NCBI RefSeq assembly: GCF_024362695.1 | Contig: NC_065404.1 | Location: 5,868,604 to 5,932,603, forward strand | DNA length: 64,000 nucleotides | Source of the DNA: Pectinophora gossypiella | Taxonomy: Eukaryota; Arthropoda; Insecta; Lepidoptera; Gelechiidae | Direction: 5' to 3' | Shown: positions 1 through 11,887 of the stretch, piece by piece | Position numbering within the stretch: the stretch's first letter is position 1 | How the letters are laid out: every line of letters starts with the position of its first letter | Program-made: the position numbers and the translations under genes | Notes under the pieces: model-generated | What the model was told of the DNA's origin: nothing | What the model saw: only the letters and a program-made list of their open reading frames with translations | Databases searched by the model: none

Positions 1-305
1 GTTCCATTGTTTGTATATACCGATTGCTAATATCCATTTAATTAATAGTTGTCGAAATAACTCATTTCCTAATAACTGAGGAAGTTACACAAACGCTCAT
101 AAAAGCCTACGTCTAAACCTGAGGTTACCAACCCATCATGTCTTATAAATATAACATGATATAGCATCATGCCTGCATTCCTAAAGGCTTAGCCATCGCC
201 AGTTATGTTTAAGTCCCATGTGCTTAGTTTGGGAACCACAGTCTAATTTTTAATATTATTACTTTGTAACAGCACATAATTCTAGTTGTAAGTGATTTTA
301 TATAA

Positions 306-640
306 ATGTTTTTCGATCGAATCAGAAATGAGGAGATCCGCAGAAGAACTAAAGTCACCGACATGGCTCGGAGAATTGCAAAGCTGAAGTGGCAGTGGGC
401 AGGACACATAGCGAGGAGAACCGATGGCCGCTGGGGCGGAAGGGTTCTGGAGTGGCGACCACGTGTCGGACGACGCTCAGTGGGTAGGCCCGCTACAAGG
501 TGGACCGACGATCTGGTGAAGGTCGCGGGAAGCCGCTGGATGCGGGCAGCGCAGGACCGATCGTCGTGAAGATCCTTGGGGGAGGCCTATGCCCAGCAGT
601 GGGCGTCGTACGGCTGATGATGATGACTTTTTGTGCAATA
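306..640 (+). mobile_element. 3' end of an RTE-type LINE (degenerate)
   Basis: The reading frame from 306 gives the C-terminus of a non-LTR reverse transcriptase, with the familiar motifs KLKWQWAGHIARRTDGRWG, GRPATRWTDDLVK and GSRWMRAAQDRS. A TGA at 567-569 stands where the family usually has Trp. The frame then continues as RSLGEAYAQQWASYG before a second stop. The tail holds the CCCAGCAGTGGG motif and a short TTA run. No upstream RT domain remains, so this is a 5'-truncated, inactive copy. The family name rests on memory of lepidopteran RTE elements. Confidence 0.8.
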
Positions 641-2210
641 AAGTTTTTATTATTATTATTATGTTAACAGGGAGCGAGCCTTTTTCCATTATCCGGGCAT
701 AAATGCTGGAAAACAAGATATATCAATTATCTACATAGACAAGGACCTCCACATTATCTATGAACCAAACATGAATTCGAACTCATAAGACGACCCATGA
801 GATGTTGAAAACACAAACTTAAATAAGGTCGTAAAGAATAAACTGGGTCTTATGACGACATATCATACTATATGATGAAAATTTCGCAGAATAAGCAAAT
901 AACTGGTCACGACCACAGAACAGATAGGTTCGATTTTGTCACAACACAGTTCACACAGTGCATCACAATACAAAATTAAATTTCCACCCTCTGTAATGCG
1001 GATTACGGACACGAGTTCATCCAGTACTTATGTATATATTTAGTATAACTATTTATCATCAATTATCACGCTACATCGCTTGTTTGCACAATAGATGCGT
1101 AGACAATAGCTGTATTGAGAGGTGGATACGTAGGATACGCCATTATAATGGTATTGTCAGTATTGGCTGTTAGAGGAAACAATCGACACAGTGAGGCATA
1201 ACATGAATGGCGAGCGGTCATTTCAGTCCATTACATAGAGATCTATGGCCTGTTTCCCGCCGGATAGACGATATAGACGGAATATATGCAGCGCGATAGA
1301 CAATGAAGATAAAAACTAGAAACTCATATGGAGGCGGCAGCACTATTGAGTGTCTCTAAATTTTGACAGTTGTCCATACTGTCCAGCTGAAATTTGTGAT
1401 AAATTGTTATAAAATGTGGAGCCTGTGCCCAGCAGTGGGGCGTATATAGGCTGTTTATGCTGTTGAGTAGTTTCTATACAAGTGTAGATTAACTTTCGCA
1501 GAGCTCTAGTCCAATAATGACATATTGAAGTTTTATAAAAGCCACAAGCCAAAGCCAAGTATATAATCAAGGGACAACATGTACCCTCTTTTGTAGTTAC
1601 CAAATAGTAATGGATACTAAGTACCTATGTACCCTATGACACTCGGAGTCGAACTCGGGCTGTGGACAGCTATTCTACCTCCAATGTGACCGGGTGTTTC
1701 AAACAAAGTTTGGCTTTGCCAGTCACATTCCAGCGCACGAGAGAAGAGTCTGAGATCGCTGTTGTCGGATATGACAAGTAAGATACATAATTAGAAAGAT
1801 ATATCTTTCTTTTATAGGGTATTTATATATGTGTGTACCCTATACATCGGGGAATTAAATTGCGATTCTCACAACCAAAACATAAATATCGTTAGTTGGT
1901 GGAAGGTGACTGGAATGTTATGGAAATTAAAACTGCAGCAATTAAAAAGGTATGAAAGGAAAAATATGGAACGCAGCAGCGTGGCTCTTGATGACCGGTC
2001 CTCGCTTCTAATGAGAGTAGTTCGTATATAGTTTTTACTTTTAAATTGAATACTACATGAAAACGTTACAAAATTAATGAATTAAAAATCCAACAAAAGA
2101 AAATATATTGCACTACACAGGATTTGCAAGAATTATTAAACAAATGTGAAAGTTAGTTTATCTGTACATACTTTTGAAGCCTAAACCACTGGACTGACTT
2201 GGAATAAATT
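641..2210. other. No gene seen; LINE/MITE scraps
   Basis: No supportable coding exon is visible. Positions 1385-1450 carry a LINE/SINE tail (GCCTGTGCCCAGCAGTGGGG). The stretch 1335-1420, which contains GAGTGTCTCTAAATTTTGAC, recurs at 5535-5590 and inverted at 5780-5860. It is therefore an interspersed repeat. Confidence 0.5.
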
Positions 2211-2504
2211 GTAATCAGTGATCGGGAGAGATGGTGCTATTTGCGAGATTTGTCTTAACATGGATATGTCTCCTAAATCTTGAATCTCGAAACACGATAT
2301 TCTATTTGTTTTGTTAAACATTTATTTCCATTTTTGAATCATTTTAGTAATTTCTTTATTACGTATTTGTATTGTTTTTGTTTATAATGGCACACTTTTA
2401 TTTTATTTGCTTATGATTTTTTTAAACTTTCAAGAAGGACAATTTTATAATATAAGTAACCTAATCTCGAAATCTCAAAAATCTCGTGGTCATGTATAGA
2501 CATA

Positions 2505-2630
2505 TAATCAGTGATCGGGATAGGTTCTCTTTTATCTTATCTTAGTGGTTGTGGTTAATATGGATTAACCACAACATTCAGGGTTATTGACCCCAGATGG
2601 CACTACCTATCCTGATCACTGATTATAATA
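2505..2630. mobile_element. Hairpin MITE with ATAATCAGTGATC ends
   Basis: The left end ATAATCAGTGATCGGGATAG and the right end CTATCCTGATCACTGATTAT are inverted copies about 125 bp apart. The short inner hairpin GGTTAATATGGATTAACC lies between them. A second left-end-like copy starts near 2211. There is no coding capacity. Confidence 0.6.
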
Positions 2631-2850
2631 ATCGAAATAGTGACGAAGACAAAGATAAAATACTTTTCAGGCGCGGACTTAGAGTAGGTATCTCTACTTT
2701 CAAGGGAAAAACCACCGTAATATTATATTAGTATTAACTAAATTCCACGCGGACTAAGTCACCGACAATATAAGCACTAAATATAAGATAAGTATAGTTT
2801 AGAACTAATCCTGTAATCCATCCAGGATAACTTTTCTCTAAAAAATGTCA
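2577..2850 (+). repeat. Interspersed repeat, copy 1 (CCACGCGGACTAAGTC family)
   Basis: Shared blocks with 8693-8905 include TTCAGGGTTATTGACCCCAG, ATTCCACGCGGAC and CTGTAATCCATCCA. Here the repeat is broken by the end of the hairpin MITE and by extra sequence near 2690. The two copies are in the same orientation. No open frame is seen. Confidence 0.6.
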
Positions 2851-3404
2851 CTTATGATGTGTCATTACGGTCGTCGCTCAGGATTATGGCAGACATATTT
2901 TTATCAATCAATCATAAAATAAAACGTGATAAAAGGATGATATATCATTCTAGCCTTGTGAACGCCCTCCAAGGCAAATCGGCAATAAGTCTAGTAAGCA
3001 GTGACATAAAAAAAAGATAGGTATCATTCTTTTGTCACCGCAATACAAGCATCCACAAACATATTCAGCCTTTTTTATAACATTATTGTAGAATTCTAGA
3101 GCAAACCTATTTGTCAGTCGGATACGCTCGCCTGCCATTCGAAGAAGGGATATACGGAATTCGACTGATGAGACAACGCATTTGTTTGTGTCAGTGTACC
3201 GGTGAAAGGTCGCCCCAGGGACGAGTTACAATGTTGATGGAATTGACGTCTTTCCCCGGAACATACGCCGGCTGATTAACCAAGTTGGAGTATTGACTTT
3301 CCGGAAATCGTGAGCCGAATAGATAGGTGGATAAATAAGGCCGAATTTCAGTTTTTGGGTAAATAGAAAATCGTCAATTGTCTTGACGTCTCTTTTGTAA
3401 TAAT

Positions 3405-3638
3405 ACAGGGTCTTAGTGACGTCGTAAAAAATACTGAGGGGGGGTGATGATTCAGACCATGATTATGAGTTGATATCAAGTGGAAGTTCCTGTCGAAAAA
3501 TTCATGAAAATTTTAGTGTTTTTTTTAATTAATTTCAGTTTCATAATTTTGCAAAGGAAAATTCCACTTGATATCAACTCAGAATCATGGTCGAAATCGT
3601 CCCTAAAAGTTTTCGTTACGATGTCACTAACACCGTGT
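3405..3638. mobile_element. MITE-1 copy 1
   Basis: This is a palindromic element bounded by ACAGGGTCTTAGTGACGTCG and GATGTCACTAACACCGTGT. Inside each arm is TTGATATCAAGTGGAA or its complement, with a short AT-rich loop. MITE-1 occurs about ten times in the window, with consensus ends TACAGGGTGTTAGTGACATC. Several copies end in TA, which fits TA target duplication (inferred). Confidence 0.75.
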
Positions 3639-4310
3639 GTACGTCACTTTTTCATTGTATTTAACTTTATTAATGCCGAAATCACAGTCAACAATAAGTT
3701 AATTGAGCCATGATCATTATTTCCCTCGACATTCGTGACTTTCCGGATAACAATGACTTAGTAATAAGCGTACCTTTGTTGCTATAAATCTCCTTGGAAT
3801 GCAAATACGAGTATCCACCCACTTTCATTTATTATTAACTTCCGCACAAAGAAACGGAAGACTAAGGTAATTAAAACGTTCCTTGACTTGCAAACATTCG
3901 TATGTTTGACGTGAGATCCCAATTTTAAAGCTCATTATATGGAAGGCAAGTCGTATTTGAACTGCAGGTAATTAGGCATATGTAGTTGGTTGTGCAGTCA
4001 AATTAAACCCGTAGCTTCTGCTTGGGGCTGACAGGGTTAACAGAATATGTAATGAAGCGCCTCAGAAATTGTGGCGAGACACGAAATTTCGCTGAATCGC
4101 ATTCAAATATTTGAGTCACAAGGCCGTGTGTATTTGTGCTGAGTGAACATTTGCTACTACGTTAATAGTACTTATCAGTTTAAACATTTTCTCATAAGGA
4201 CATAACCCAGTGTAATACATAATGAAGCGACTTACATTCTACACTGGGCAGAAGTTTATTTGTTATTGAAAACAGCCTACGAATTATTAAATGAAGATAT
4301 TACGTTATTT

Positions 4311-4610
4311 GAGGAGCTCAGTGGCGCAGCGGTAAACGCGCTCGGTTTGCGATTGTTGAAGTTAAGCAACTTTCGCAAAGGCCGGTTATAGAATGGGTGA
4401 CAACAAAAAAAAAGTTTTTATTTCGAGCTCCTCCGTGCTTCGGAAGGCACGTTAAGCCGTTGGTCTTGACTGCATAGCAGTCGTTAATAACCATCAATCC
4501 GCCCCGGGCCCGCGTGGTGGTTTAAGGCCCGATCTTCCTATCCATCCATAGGGAAGGCCCGTGCCCCAGCAGTGGGGACGTTAATGGGCTGGTGATGATG
4601 ATGATGATGA
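4311..4610 (+). mobile_element. SINE-A, full length with 12-bp target duplication
   Basis: The tRNA-like head GCTCAGTGGCGCAGCGGTAA begins just after GAGGA. The body contains GCTTCGGAAGGCACGTTAAG and the 3' end is (GAT)n. It is flanked by direct repeats ATTACGTTATTT at about 4296-4307 and 4611-4622, the mark of target-primed insertion. A second copy lies inverted at 25442-25740. The tRNA-like head is not a tRNA gene. Confidence 0.8.
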
Positions 4611-4783
4611 TTACGTTATTTACTAAACCAGCACTTTTTACAAGACCTATGTTGTGCATTACAGAAAGGAATAAAACTAAATAACTAATAGAGAGTAGGT
4701 TTTAGACCAATAAATAGGCGCAGTGTAGTGTCAACAGACGGAAATAGTGGTAAAACATGAAAAGACAACTTGCTTTCATCTGT

Positions 4784-4985
4784 TCAAAGTTCAGAAATAC
4801 TATTTGAATGCAATCGGAAGTCCATGGTCACAGTAAGGTTCTGAATTTCGTATTCGGTGTACATTGGGCAATTTGCGAAAGCATCACACAACGAGGAGTG
4901 GGTGGCCATTTCAGATAAGCAAATCTTTTCACCACTGAGGCAAGTTACGTCATATTGGTGGTTGTGGGTATACCTACACAAACAT
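4784..4985 (-). CDS. Candidate exon with an LDL-receptor class A-like motif
   Basis: A good acceptor (pyrimidine-rich tract, then TTTGTGTAG) ends at 4986 on the minus strand. It is followed by an open frame to a TGA at 4784-4786. The translation holds CLSGEKICLSE, then SSLCDAFANCPMYTEYE. This resembles the second half of an LDLa repeat (two Cys, then CD-x3-NC, then an acidic end). The last LDLa cysteine is not seen, and neither is a clear donor, so this may be a final exon or a decayed one. A MITE-1 copy begins about 12 bp upstream. The signal-peptide exon at 13538-13594 has the same orientation and could belong to the same gene, but nothing here proves it. Confidence 0.35.
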
Positions 4986-4996
4986 ACAAATAAAAA

Positions 4997-5230
4997 TAGG
5001 GTGTTAGTAACATCGTACCGAAATATTTGAGGGATGATTCAGACCATGATTCTGAGTTGATATCACGTGGATTTTCCTGTCGGAAAATTAATGATGTTTT
5101 TGTGTTTTTTTTTTTTAATTATTTTCAGTTCCATACTTTTGCGACGGAAAATTCCACTTGATATCAACTCAGAATCATGGTCTGAATCATCCTTGAAAGA
5201 TATCGTTACAATGTCACTAATACCCTGTAT
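4997..5230. mobile_element. MITE-1 copy 2
   Basis: Ends are AGGGTGTTAGTAACATCG and CAATGTCACTAATACCCTGT. The inner arms carry TTGATATCACGTGG and CCACTTGATATCAACTC. The left end lies within about 12 bp of the acceptor of the LDLa-like exon. Confidence 0.8.
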
Positions 5231-5335
5231 GCGTCTCACTGCCAAGCACAGGCTTGCTTCAATCAACGGAAGGAGTATGGAGCATACTCTACCATGGTGC
5301 TTCATTTCGGGTTGTTCCTACGAATAAATTTTATT

Positions 5336-5415
5336 CGTAAAAACCTCTGGCAAATGGGTAGGCTAATAACTCGAATTCGAGTTATTAGCCTACCCATTTG
5401 CCAGAGGTTTTTACG
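5336..5415. repeat. Perfect 80-bp palindrome with no spacer
   Basis: Forty bases on each side of the centre TCGAA|TTCGA are exact inverted copies, from CGTAAAAACCTCTGGC on the left to GCCAGAGGTTTTTACG on the right. Immediately to the left, 5322-5338 is a second small palindrome (CGAATAAA-T-TTTATTCG). A SINE-like scrap (GGAGCATACTCTACC) precedes it near 5278. Confidence 0.95.
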
Positions 5416-5514
5416 CCGCCTAAAGTATATCTACACAAATATATAACAAAATACTTAATAATAAAAAAGTTCGTTTCCCTTTCCACCAATGAGAATAAAA
5501 ACTGCCTATTTCTC

Positions 5515-5865
5515 CCATCAGGCGTCGCTACTGTTGAGTGTTCATAAATTTTGACAGTTCCCCTCATACTATTTGAGTAAACAAACATAATATTCTCTTG
5601 GTTATATTTTTATAACCCGTTGTGTAGTATTTAACTGCAAAATCATAGTGTTATATTCATTCCGATCGGAAAGAAGAAAAGATAGAAAAGGTTATTTTCA
5701 ATCAAAACTGTTTTTTCGATGGCTTTTCTTTTCGTAACTCATCCTTCAAACGGGATACACTCCACGTTGATTCACATATTATAGCAATTTATTACGAATT
5801 TTAGCTGGACAGTATGTTAAAAATTTAGAAACACTCATACAGTGCTGCAGCCTACATTTGACCTT
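5515..5865. repeat. Diverged inverted pair of a repeat, then no gene to 6420
   Basis: GTTGAGTGTTCATAAATTTT at about 5532 pairs with the complement of a similar block at about 5830 (AAATTTAGAAACACTCATAC). The related copy at 1335-1420 shows that this is an interspersed family. Nothing further is recognisable up to 6420. Confidence 0.45.
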
Positions 5866-6420
5866 CAAGTTTTATCTTCTTTAATATATATAAAAATAAC
5901 AGTAACCTGTGTAAGCAGGTATGGGTATGTGTAGGTAATATACATATACTTTGACAGATACGTACCTATAGCATGTAACAAGATATTTCATTGCTATTGT
6001 TATCTCTTTTATCTTTTAACTCACTGGGGTTTTAAATTAATAGCTATTTCAGTAAAACAAACAGTAAAAGTAAGCTTGAAATAACGTCGCTTTTGCTTTT
6101 CGTTTGCAATTTATTCCAAACTGGAGAAGCTAAAGGAGCCGCTCGGAAAGAATAGTGCTTTTAGCTTTCTTTTATTTTTTATCTGAGTTCAACGACCGAC
6201 TGTTAATGAATTATCTTGCAATCTGCTATAGAGATTTATGTGACGTTTTATATAAAATTAAAGTGTCTTAAAGTAAATTTTATGTTATGCACAAACCCCA
6301 TAAGAGAATCTATGTAGCGACAGGTCGCAAGCCCATATTGCTTCCAAATATTCCATCACATTAGGCAGGATAATATTATCCTGTATTCGATAACTACGAC
6401 ATGACAATATTAACATATAT

Positions 6421-6638
6421 ACAGGGTGTTAGTGACACCGCGCACCGAAAACTGAGAGGGATAATTCAGACAGTGAGTGAGTTAATATCAAGTGGAATTT
6501 TCCGTCGCAGAACTCATGAAAAGTTAGTGGTATATTTTAATTATTTTCATAGTTTTGCGACGGAAAATTCCGCATGCTATCAATTCAGAATCATGAGCTG
6601 AAACGTCCCCCTCACTATTCGGTACATTGTCACTCTCT
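6421..6638. mobile_element. MITE-1 copy 3
   Basis: It starts ACAGGGTGTTAGTGACACCG after TATAT and ends near GGTACATTGTCACTCTC. The arms are diverged. The right end abuts a LINE fragment. Confidence 0.7.
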
Positions 6639-6639
6639 C

Positions 6640-7000
6640 ATTGGCCTTATACATCTGTTTCAGACGATTTATGACCTCATTGCCTCGAAGAAATGCACTT
6701 TCTTTCATGGCTGTGCAAGCCAATCCTAGAGCGGCAAACTCTACCGCACACTCTGCAGGAGAAGTCTCCAACTGGTGGATTGTTGTCGGTTTGATGGCGT
6801 TTCATTTTCCTGCTCGCCAGTGTGTCAAACCAGGTGTGATCATGAGTGTCGCGTCCATCGAGCACACGCTTCTTTCGGCGAGCTCCTCCCATGCCTCGTG
6901 GTAAATTCCAAATGAGCTCATGTCTCTTTTGACGCAATCTTTAAATCGAAGCACCGGTCTTCCGACATCTCTCTTACCGTATGTATACGTACTCATGTAC
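6640..7000 (-). pseudogene. LINE C-terminal fragment, frameshifted
   Basis: Two overlapping minus-strand frames carry parts of one non-LTR retrotransposon C-terminus. One, about 6996-6820, reads GKRDVGRPVLRFKDCVKRDM and then SFGIYHEAWEELAERS. The other, 6937-6677, ends in a zinc-finger-like CRVCGRVCRSRIGLHSHERKC. A shift between them shows decay. No RT core remains. Confidence 0.75.
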
Positions 7001-7197
7001 TTATACGTAAGTATGTTTATATGATGGCAAACATGTTAGAAGGCGGATATCGCATAAATGAAAGCAAAAAAGGGCATGTTCATACGCCCACTGTCAGTCA
7101 CAGCTCTCCCCTTACAAAGTGAAGGGTATGACGGTAGGAGTTGTGTGTGGTGTGTGTAATTGTGTATAATAATAAATAGAAAAACAACTGCTTCTAA

Positions 7198-7345
7198 GTA
7201 CAGTCATGAGCAATATAATATACCCACTTTAGGACTCTGTCGCACTAACATATTTGACATTTACTGAGACTTATAGTTCAATTTTTCAAAAAAGTTAATG
7301 TGACATGGTACCAAAGCGTATACATATTAATGCTCGTGACCGTAC
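7198..7345. mobile_element. MITE-2 copy 1
   Basis: This 148-bp element runs from GTACAGTCATGAGCAATAT to ATTAATGCTCGTGACCGTAC, which are imperfect inverted ends. The same element occurs at 26741-26889 and 43413-43560, and rearranged at 32208-32452. Confidence 0.85.
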
Positions 7346-7486
7346 TTAATTGAGTTATATTAGTTAAATCAATTTTATTGACGTGAATCACTGGGTCCCA
7401 ATTAGTTATTTCAGCTCCACTTAAAAATTACTTGTAACTAAATAATAGATAACGATTTTCTCTCTTTTCTCGTGTAGGTTTAAAGA

Positions 7487-7900
7487 CCAATGATTGACGT
7501 CATCAACCCTGGTATCAGAGATAATATTGACCCTCAAAAGGCCCCTAGCATAAGTTATGTAACTATTACACACTTAAGTAGTAGCCGAGACCATCTGCTT
7601 AACATAACAAATACTTTATTGCACAAATTGGAAAATACAAAACAAAAGAAAAATAGAAAGAGTACAATAGGATGACCTTATTGTTAAATAGCAATCTCTT
7701 CCAGGCAACATTTAAGTATAGGAGATATAACGTGTCGAAGCACAGATAATCTTGCTTTTAAACGATTGGGTAAGTAGCCTGTTATGTCCTAGTCAAACTA
7801 GGGATTTAGTGATATGTCCCCAACAGGATTCAAACCCGGGACCCTCGGATTGTGAGCCGGACACTTCACCAGGTAGGTAACGATTATGCTGATGGATATA
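7487..7900 (-). mobile_element. SINE-B, broken copy
   Basis: Minus-strand fragments of the tRNA-derived SINE seen whole at 28850-29120: the 3' body at 7490-7590, unrelated AT-rich sequence, then the head region at 7790-7875 (CAAACCCGGGACC, complement of a B box). The middle is lost or replaced. Confidence 0.6.
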
Positions 7901-8692
7901 GACCCTACATCACAACACAGCAGGCCTCTGTATTTTACCGCGAATGTTAAAAATATTTCACAGCGGAAATACCCTATATGCCTAGCCTATATTGCAGACC
8001 ATATAGTAGTTCAACTATGAAAATACACCACACGATCTGGTTCCGAAGCCTCAGGTAAAAGCACCATGCAATATTTGGTTTGAATTTAAAATCGTTCATA
8101 ATATTTGAATACGCTCAAATATGCTAAGTGCTTTCGTATTGATTTATAGCTTAATTTTAAAACACAGCTTGGAATAAATTGCTAACGAAAAGCGACAGTG
8201 AGGTTATTTTAACTATTATTTTCGTCTCTGGCCTATAAACATACGAACTAAGTAGGTACAATAAATAAAGGTTGCTTGGGGAAATAAAAAGTACTACCTA
8301 TTCGAGCTTTCAGTCACTGTTGGCAAAACGTACCAAAACAATTATTAGATGATAAGTAAAAAGCGATGCTAATTAAAAAGAGCTATTATACCGTAGACGA
8401 ATTTATAAATTATGAGTTTATTAACTTATTACCATACTGTCATATCTAATATCCGCTCACAGAGACGGCAAATTACGTAAAACACCACAGCTGACTGGGC
8501 TTATTATGATTTTATATTACCACCTAAAGTAAAACAGACATACTTCCTATCGGAAAAGAGAAAATACGAAACTAAAAATGTAATTTATATGCTTTTCTAA
8601 GGGCGCTTACAGACCAACGACACTCTATTGACAATGACGTCGTCTAGTGGCTGCGTCACCCAGTTAAGTTGTTGCAGTCTTAATAAAAGAGA

Positions 8693-8905
8693 TTCAGGGT
8701 TATTGACCCCAGATGACACTAAAAAAATAGTGCCGAATAAAGGATAAATACTTTTCAAGGGCGGACTTAATATTATAGTAACCAAATTCCACGCGGACAA
8801 AGTCACCTACAAAATAAGCAGTAAATATAATACTAAATATAGTTTATAAGTAATCTACGTCCTGTAATCCATCCACGATAACTTTTCTCTAAAAGTTTCA
8901 CAACT
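8693..8905 (+). repeat. Interspersed repeat, copy 2 (CCACGCGGACAAAGTC family)
   Basis: Shares long blocks in the same order with 2577-2850 but lacks the MITE end and the extra segment found there. The rest of 7900-8990 shows no gene. Confidence 0.6.
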
Positions 8906-8992
8906 GACATACAAAGCAAGTTTATTTTTAATTCGAATTTTAACAACCTACTACAAATACATTGTTTTAAGTTTACGCGGTTATTATCATAA

Positions 8993-9628
8993 TTAAAACA
9001 CATAGCGGGTTCTTACCGCGTTTAAAGTAGGGATATGAGACTCCCGATATTTCGACACTGTTGCAAGTGCCATGATCACGGATCAAATCAAATCAAATCA
9101 AATCATTTATTCATAATATTCATTATACGTCATACAGAATGCATTAGACAATAGTCTTAAAAATAAAAAAATATCAATAACAATAAATAAATTAATAAGT
9201 ACTGAAATCAATAGGTATTAAATTAGTAATAATATGTATATTTATCGTAATTACTAACAATATAATAATTCCATCAATTCCGATTTATAAATTCATCGTA
9301 GCTATAGAACGATTGTTCGACGAGCCATCGTTTTAGTTGGACTTTGAAAGATGCCGTGCTCGGAGCCTCTTTAATGGATTCCGGAAGCCTGTTGTAAACG
9401 TGCGGGCTCATGGCATGGATGGTCCGAGTTGCCTTCGCCAGTCGATGCTGGATGGTATTGAGGCGGTTCCCGTATCGCAATCCTTGCCTCCCATTCTCAC
9501 CTCTCTTCCTACTCCACTCCAATCTCATCAGTCATCCCGTGATCATGGCACTTGCAACAGTGTCGAAATATCGGGAGTCTCATATCCCTACTTTAAACGC
9601 GGTAAGAACCCGTTATTATGTGTTTTAA
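8993..9628. mobile_element. Foldback unit enclosing a LINE 3' fragment
   Basis: Two arms of about 85 bp (8993-9080 and 9538-9628) are near-identical inverted copies that contain GTAGGGATATGAGACTCCCG and GTTGCAAGTGCCATGATCAC. They differ mainly by a 5-base indel. Between them lies the minus-strand C-terminus of a jockey/CR1-like reverse transcriptase (VYNRLPESIKEAPSTASF, then KRWLVEQSFYSYDEF). Its 3' tail is an ATCAA repeat at 9080-9107. Confidence 0.75.
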
Positions 9629-10168
9629 CCTACTACATATACACAGCACAGCAGGACGACGTTGCCGCCATTGCTAGTTGTCGATAACGTCGTCGATCGA
9701 GTTGCATTTAGTCTGTAAGCGCGCATGCGCATGTGGCATAATCGTCGACTTTGTTAAATCATGTTCAATTTATAATTAGTATAGTTGACAGCAATATAAT
9801 TTATATTTAAATAACGTGATAACTAGCAAAGTTTTGAAATCATAAATTAAAGTTGGCATATTCAACTTTAGCAGTGTAGAACCAGTGCCGAAACTTCGCT
9901 GGCGATATAATTGTGATCAACGTTTATATTAAATACAATATTCCGTATCAAATTATTATTTTGGATGAAAATGTTACTAGTAATATTACAAAATGTAATA
10001 TTCAATGAATCAGATTCAATACGTCTTATATATTTTTCGTAGATATTTTATAATCCATTATTTTTAGTTTTATATACGCTGCGTAGACAGCATTCGTTAC
10101 ATCTGTTGGACGAAATCCGTGCCATACTTATACTTATATCGTGCCGCGTGCGAATGATCAACCCGTAA

Positions 10169-10193
10169 TATGCCGCGGGCCGCGGCATATTAT
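10169..10193. repeat. GC-rich hairpin
   Basis: Twelve-base arms AATATGCCGCGG and CCGCGGCATATT flank one G. The surrounding 9629-10930 holds no recognisable gene. A GCGCATGCGC palindrome lies near 9720, and 10435-10490 looks like an inverted LINE tail. Confidence 0.7.
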
Positions 10194-10932
10194 GAGCGGG
10201 TGCCGACCCGTTGTGTTTAACTCTATCTACCATGGATCCTACTAAAAATGACACAAACAAAGGCAACCCACTAATTTCTAATTAATCATTTTACGAGTCC
10301 TTATGGATGAGAAAACATCTTAGAATGATCTTTTCTGCTCATACATAATTCTGAGCGTATTATTATCCATTAACATCATCATCACCCCTAGCGTTATCCC
10401 GTTTTCAAGGGATCGTGTTATTTGTAGAGATTTATTTTTATTTATTTATTTATTACATATTCACACACATTATCATAACAGGCCAGGCCCAGTTATAATT
10501 TTATAAAAATGTCTTTCTCTCACTAACAACTCGTAAGTACTTAAATTGCGTTGTTGTGTCATAGACCTTGCATAGAGTAACGTTGTCTGTTATTCCGTGA
10601 AATTATCCTTGAGAGTGAAGTATAAACGCATTATCTGCCCCTTGAAACTTAATTCCGACTACGGTAAATGTACAGTGAATTTAAATCAATTTGTACATAG
10701 AGAAGAGTCTCCAACCGACAAACGACGACGTGCAGGCAATTGGTACGCCGTATAACAATTATGACGAACATAGAGAAAAGATTTTGACGCTCTTGATCCT
10801 TAAGAATGTGCGAACAAATAATTAAAAAACAAATTGCAACCAAGCCAAGCCTATCTGAAATCCAATCTGAAAGCTTTAACTTTTCTTACCGATTAGCCCA
10901 AATCAAAGTCTAGGTATATTATAAATAAGTAT

Positions 10933-11330
10933 AGGTAATAACATCGTAACGAAAGCTCTGAGCTATGATTCAGACCATGATTCTGAGTTGATATCAAGTG
11001 GAATATTCCGTCGCAAAAGTATATAACTGAAAATAATTTTAAAATACATCAACATGTTCAAGGATTTAACTTGATATTAACACAGAATCTTGGTCTGAAT
11101 CATCCCCCTCAGTAAACGTTACGATGTCACTCTTCTTCTTATCGTGTGGGTTGTGAGGTGGAATACCAACATCATGAACTCTGGTGTCAGGGTTCCGTGC
11201 TTCGGAAGACACGTTAAGCCGTTGGTCCCGGTTACTACTTACTGATGTAAGTGAGTAATCGTTACGTGAACCATATCAGGGGCCTTTGGCGGCTCAATGA
11301 TAACCCTAGCTATGTCACTAACATCCTGTA
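10933..11330. mobile_element. MITE-1 copy 4, interrupted by a SINE
   Basis: The element starts near 10933 and reaches GTTACGATGTCACT at 11131. It resumes at TATGTCACTAACATCCTGTA (11311-11330). The inserted piece, 11132-11308, is a SINE-B copy. ATGTCACT appears on both sides of it, consistent with its target duplication. The order of events is therefore MITE first, then SINE. Confidence 0.75.
11132..11308 (-). mobile_element. SINE-B fragment nested in MITE-1
   Basis: Begins TCTTCTTATCGTGTGGGTTG and contains CGTGCTTCGGAAGACACGTT. The arrangement is rearranged relative to the full SINE-B, with an inverted inner part. Confidence 0.6.
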
Positions 11331-11887
11331 TTAATATTTTACAATAACCAAATAAATTACAGAAACAAATAACAGACTATCTCTGTAAATAATCTTGGTT
11401 GACGATGATAAGTGTAAATGATGTGACCGCCGTCAACTATGCATGATGTAGTCTTATGTCAGTTACCGTGGAATCACCCTCGGGGGTCCATGCTCGGACG
11501 GCGCACGTATAATGAATGCTTTACCCCAGCTACAGTAAACATTATACATAGGTACCTACGATGAATTGTAATTCAGATACAGAATGCATTTAATTAATCT
11601 TATATCCGATTTATTTTTTGCCCTAAGACTTATTTTAGCCCAGCGGTAAACAAAAACTTCAATTTATATTCACTCAGAAATCTTAGTGCAGTTAAATACA
11701 AACTCACGCTTTCCGTCTCAGGATGCTCCTGGTCCTAACGATACCTCACCAGCATAAATGACCAATAGCCGTTTGATGTCCACCTACGTAGATAGCATTC
11801 GTATCGTTTATTGGTCCAAGCGCTCGATATAATTCGCGCCGCGCGCGGTGCGGTTGTCGTGCCTAGGTGTCGGCTGATATCAACTAT

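Noticed and set aside
4320..4345. tRNA-like sequences here and near 28855, 31297 and 58110
   Set aside because: Each is the head of a repeated SINE with tails and target duplications; none is a free-standing tRNA gene.
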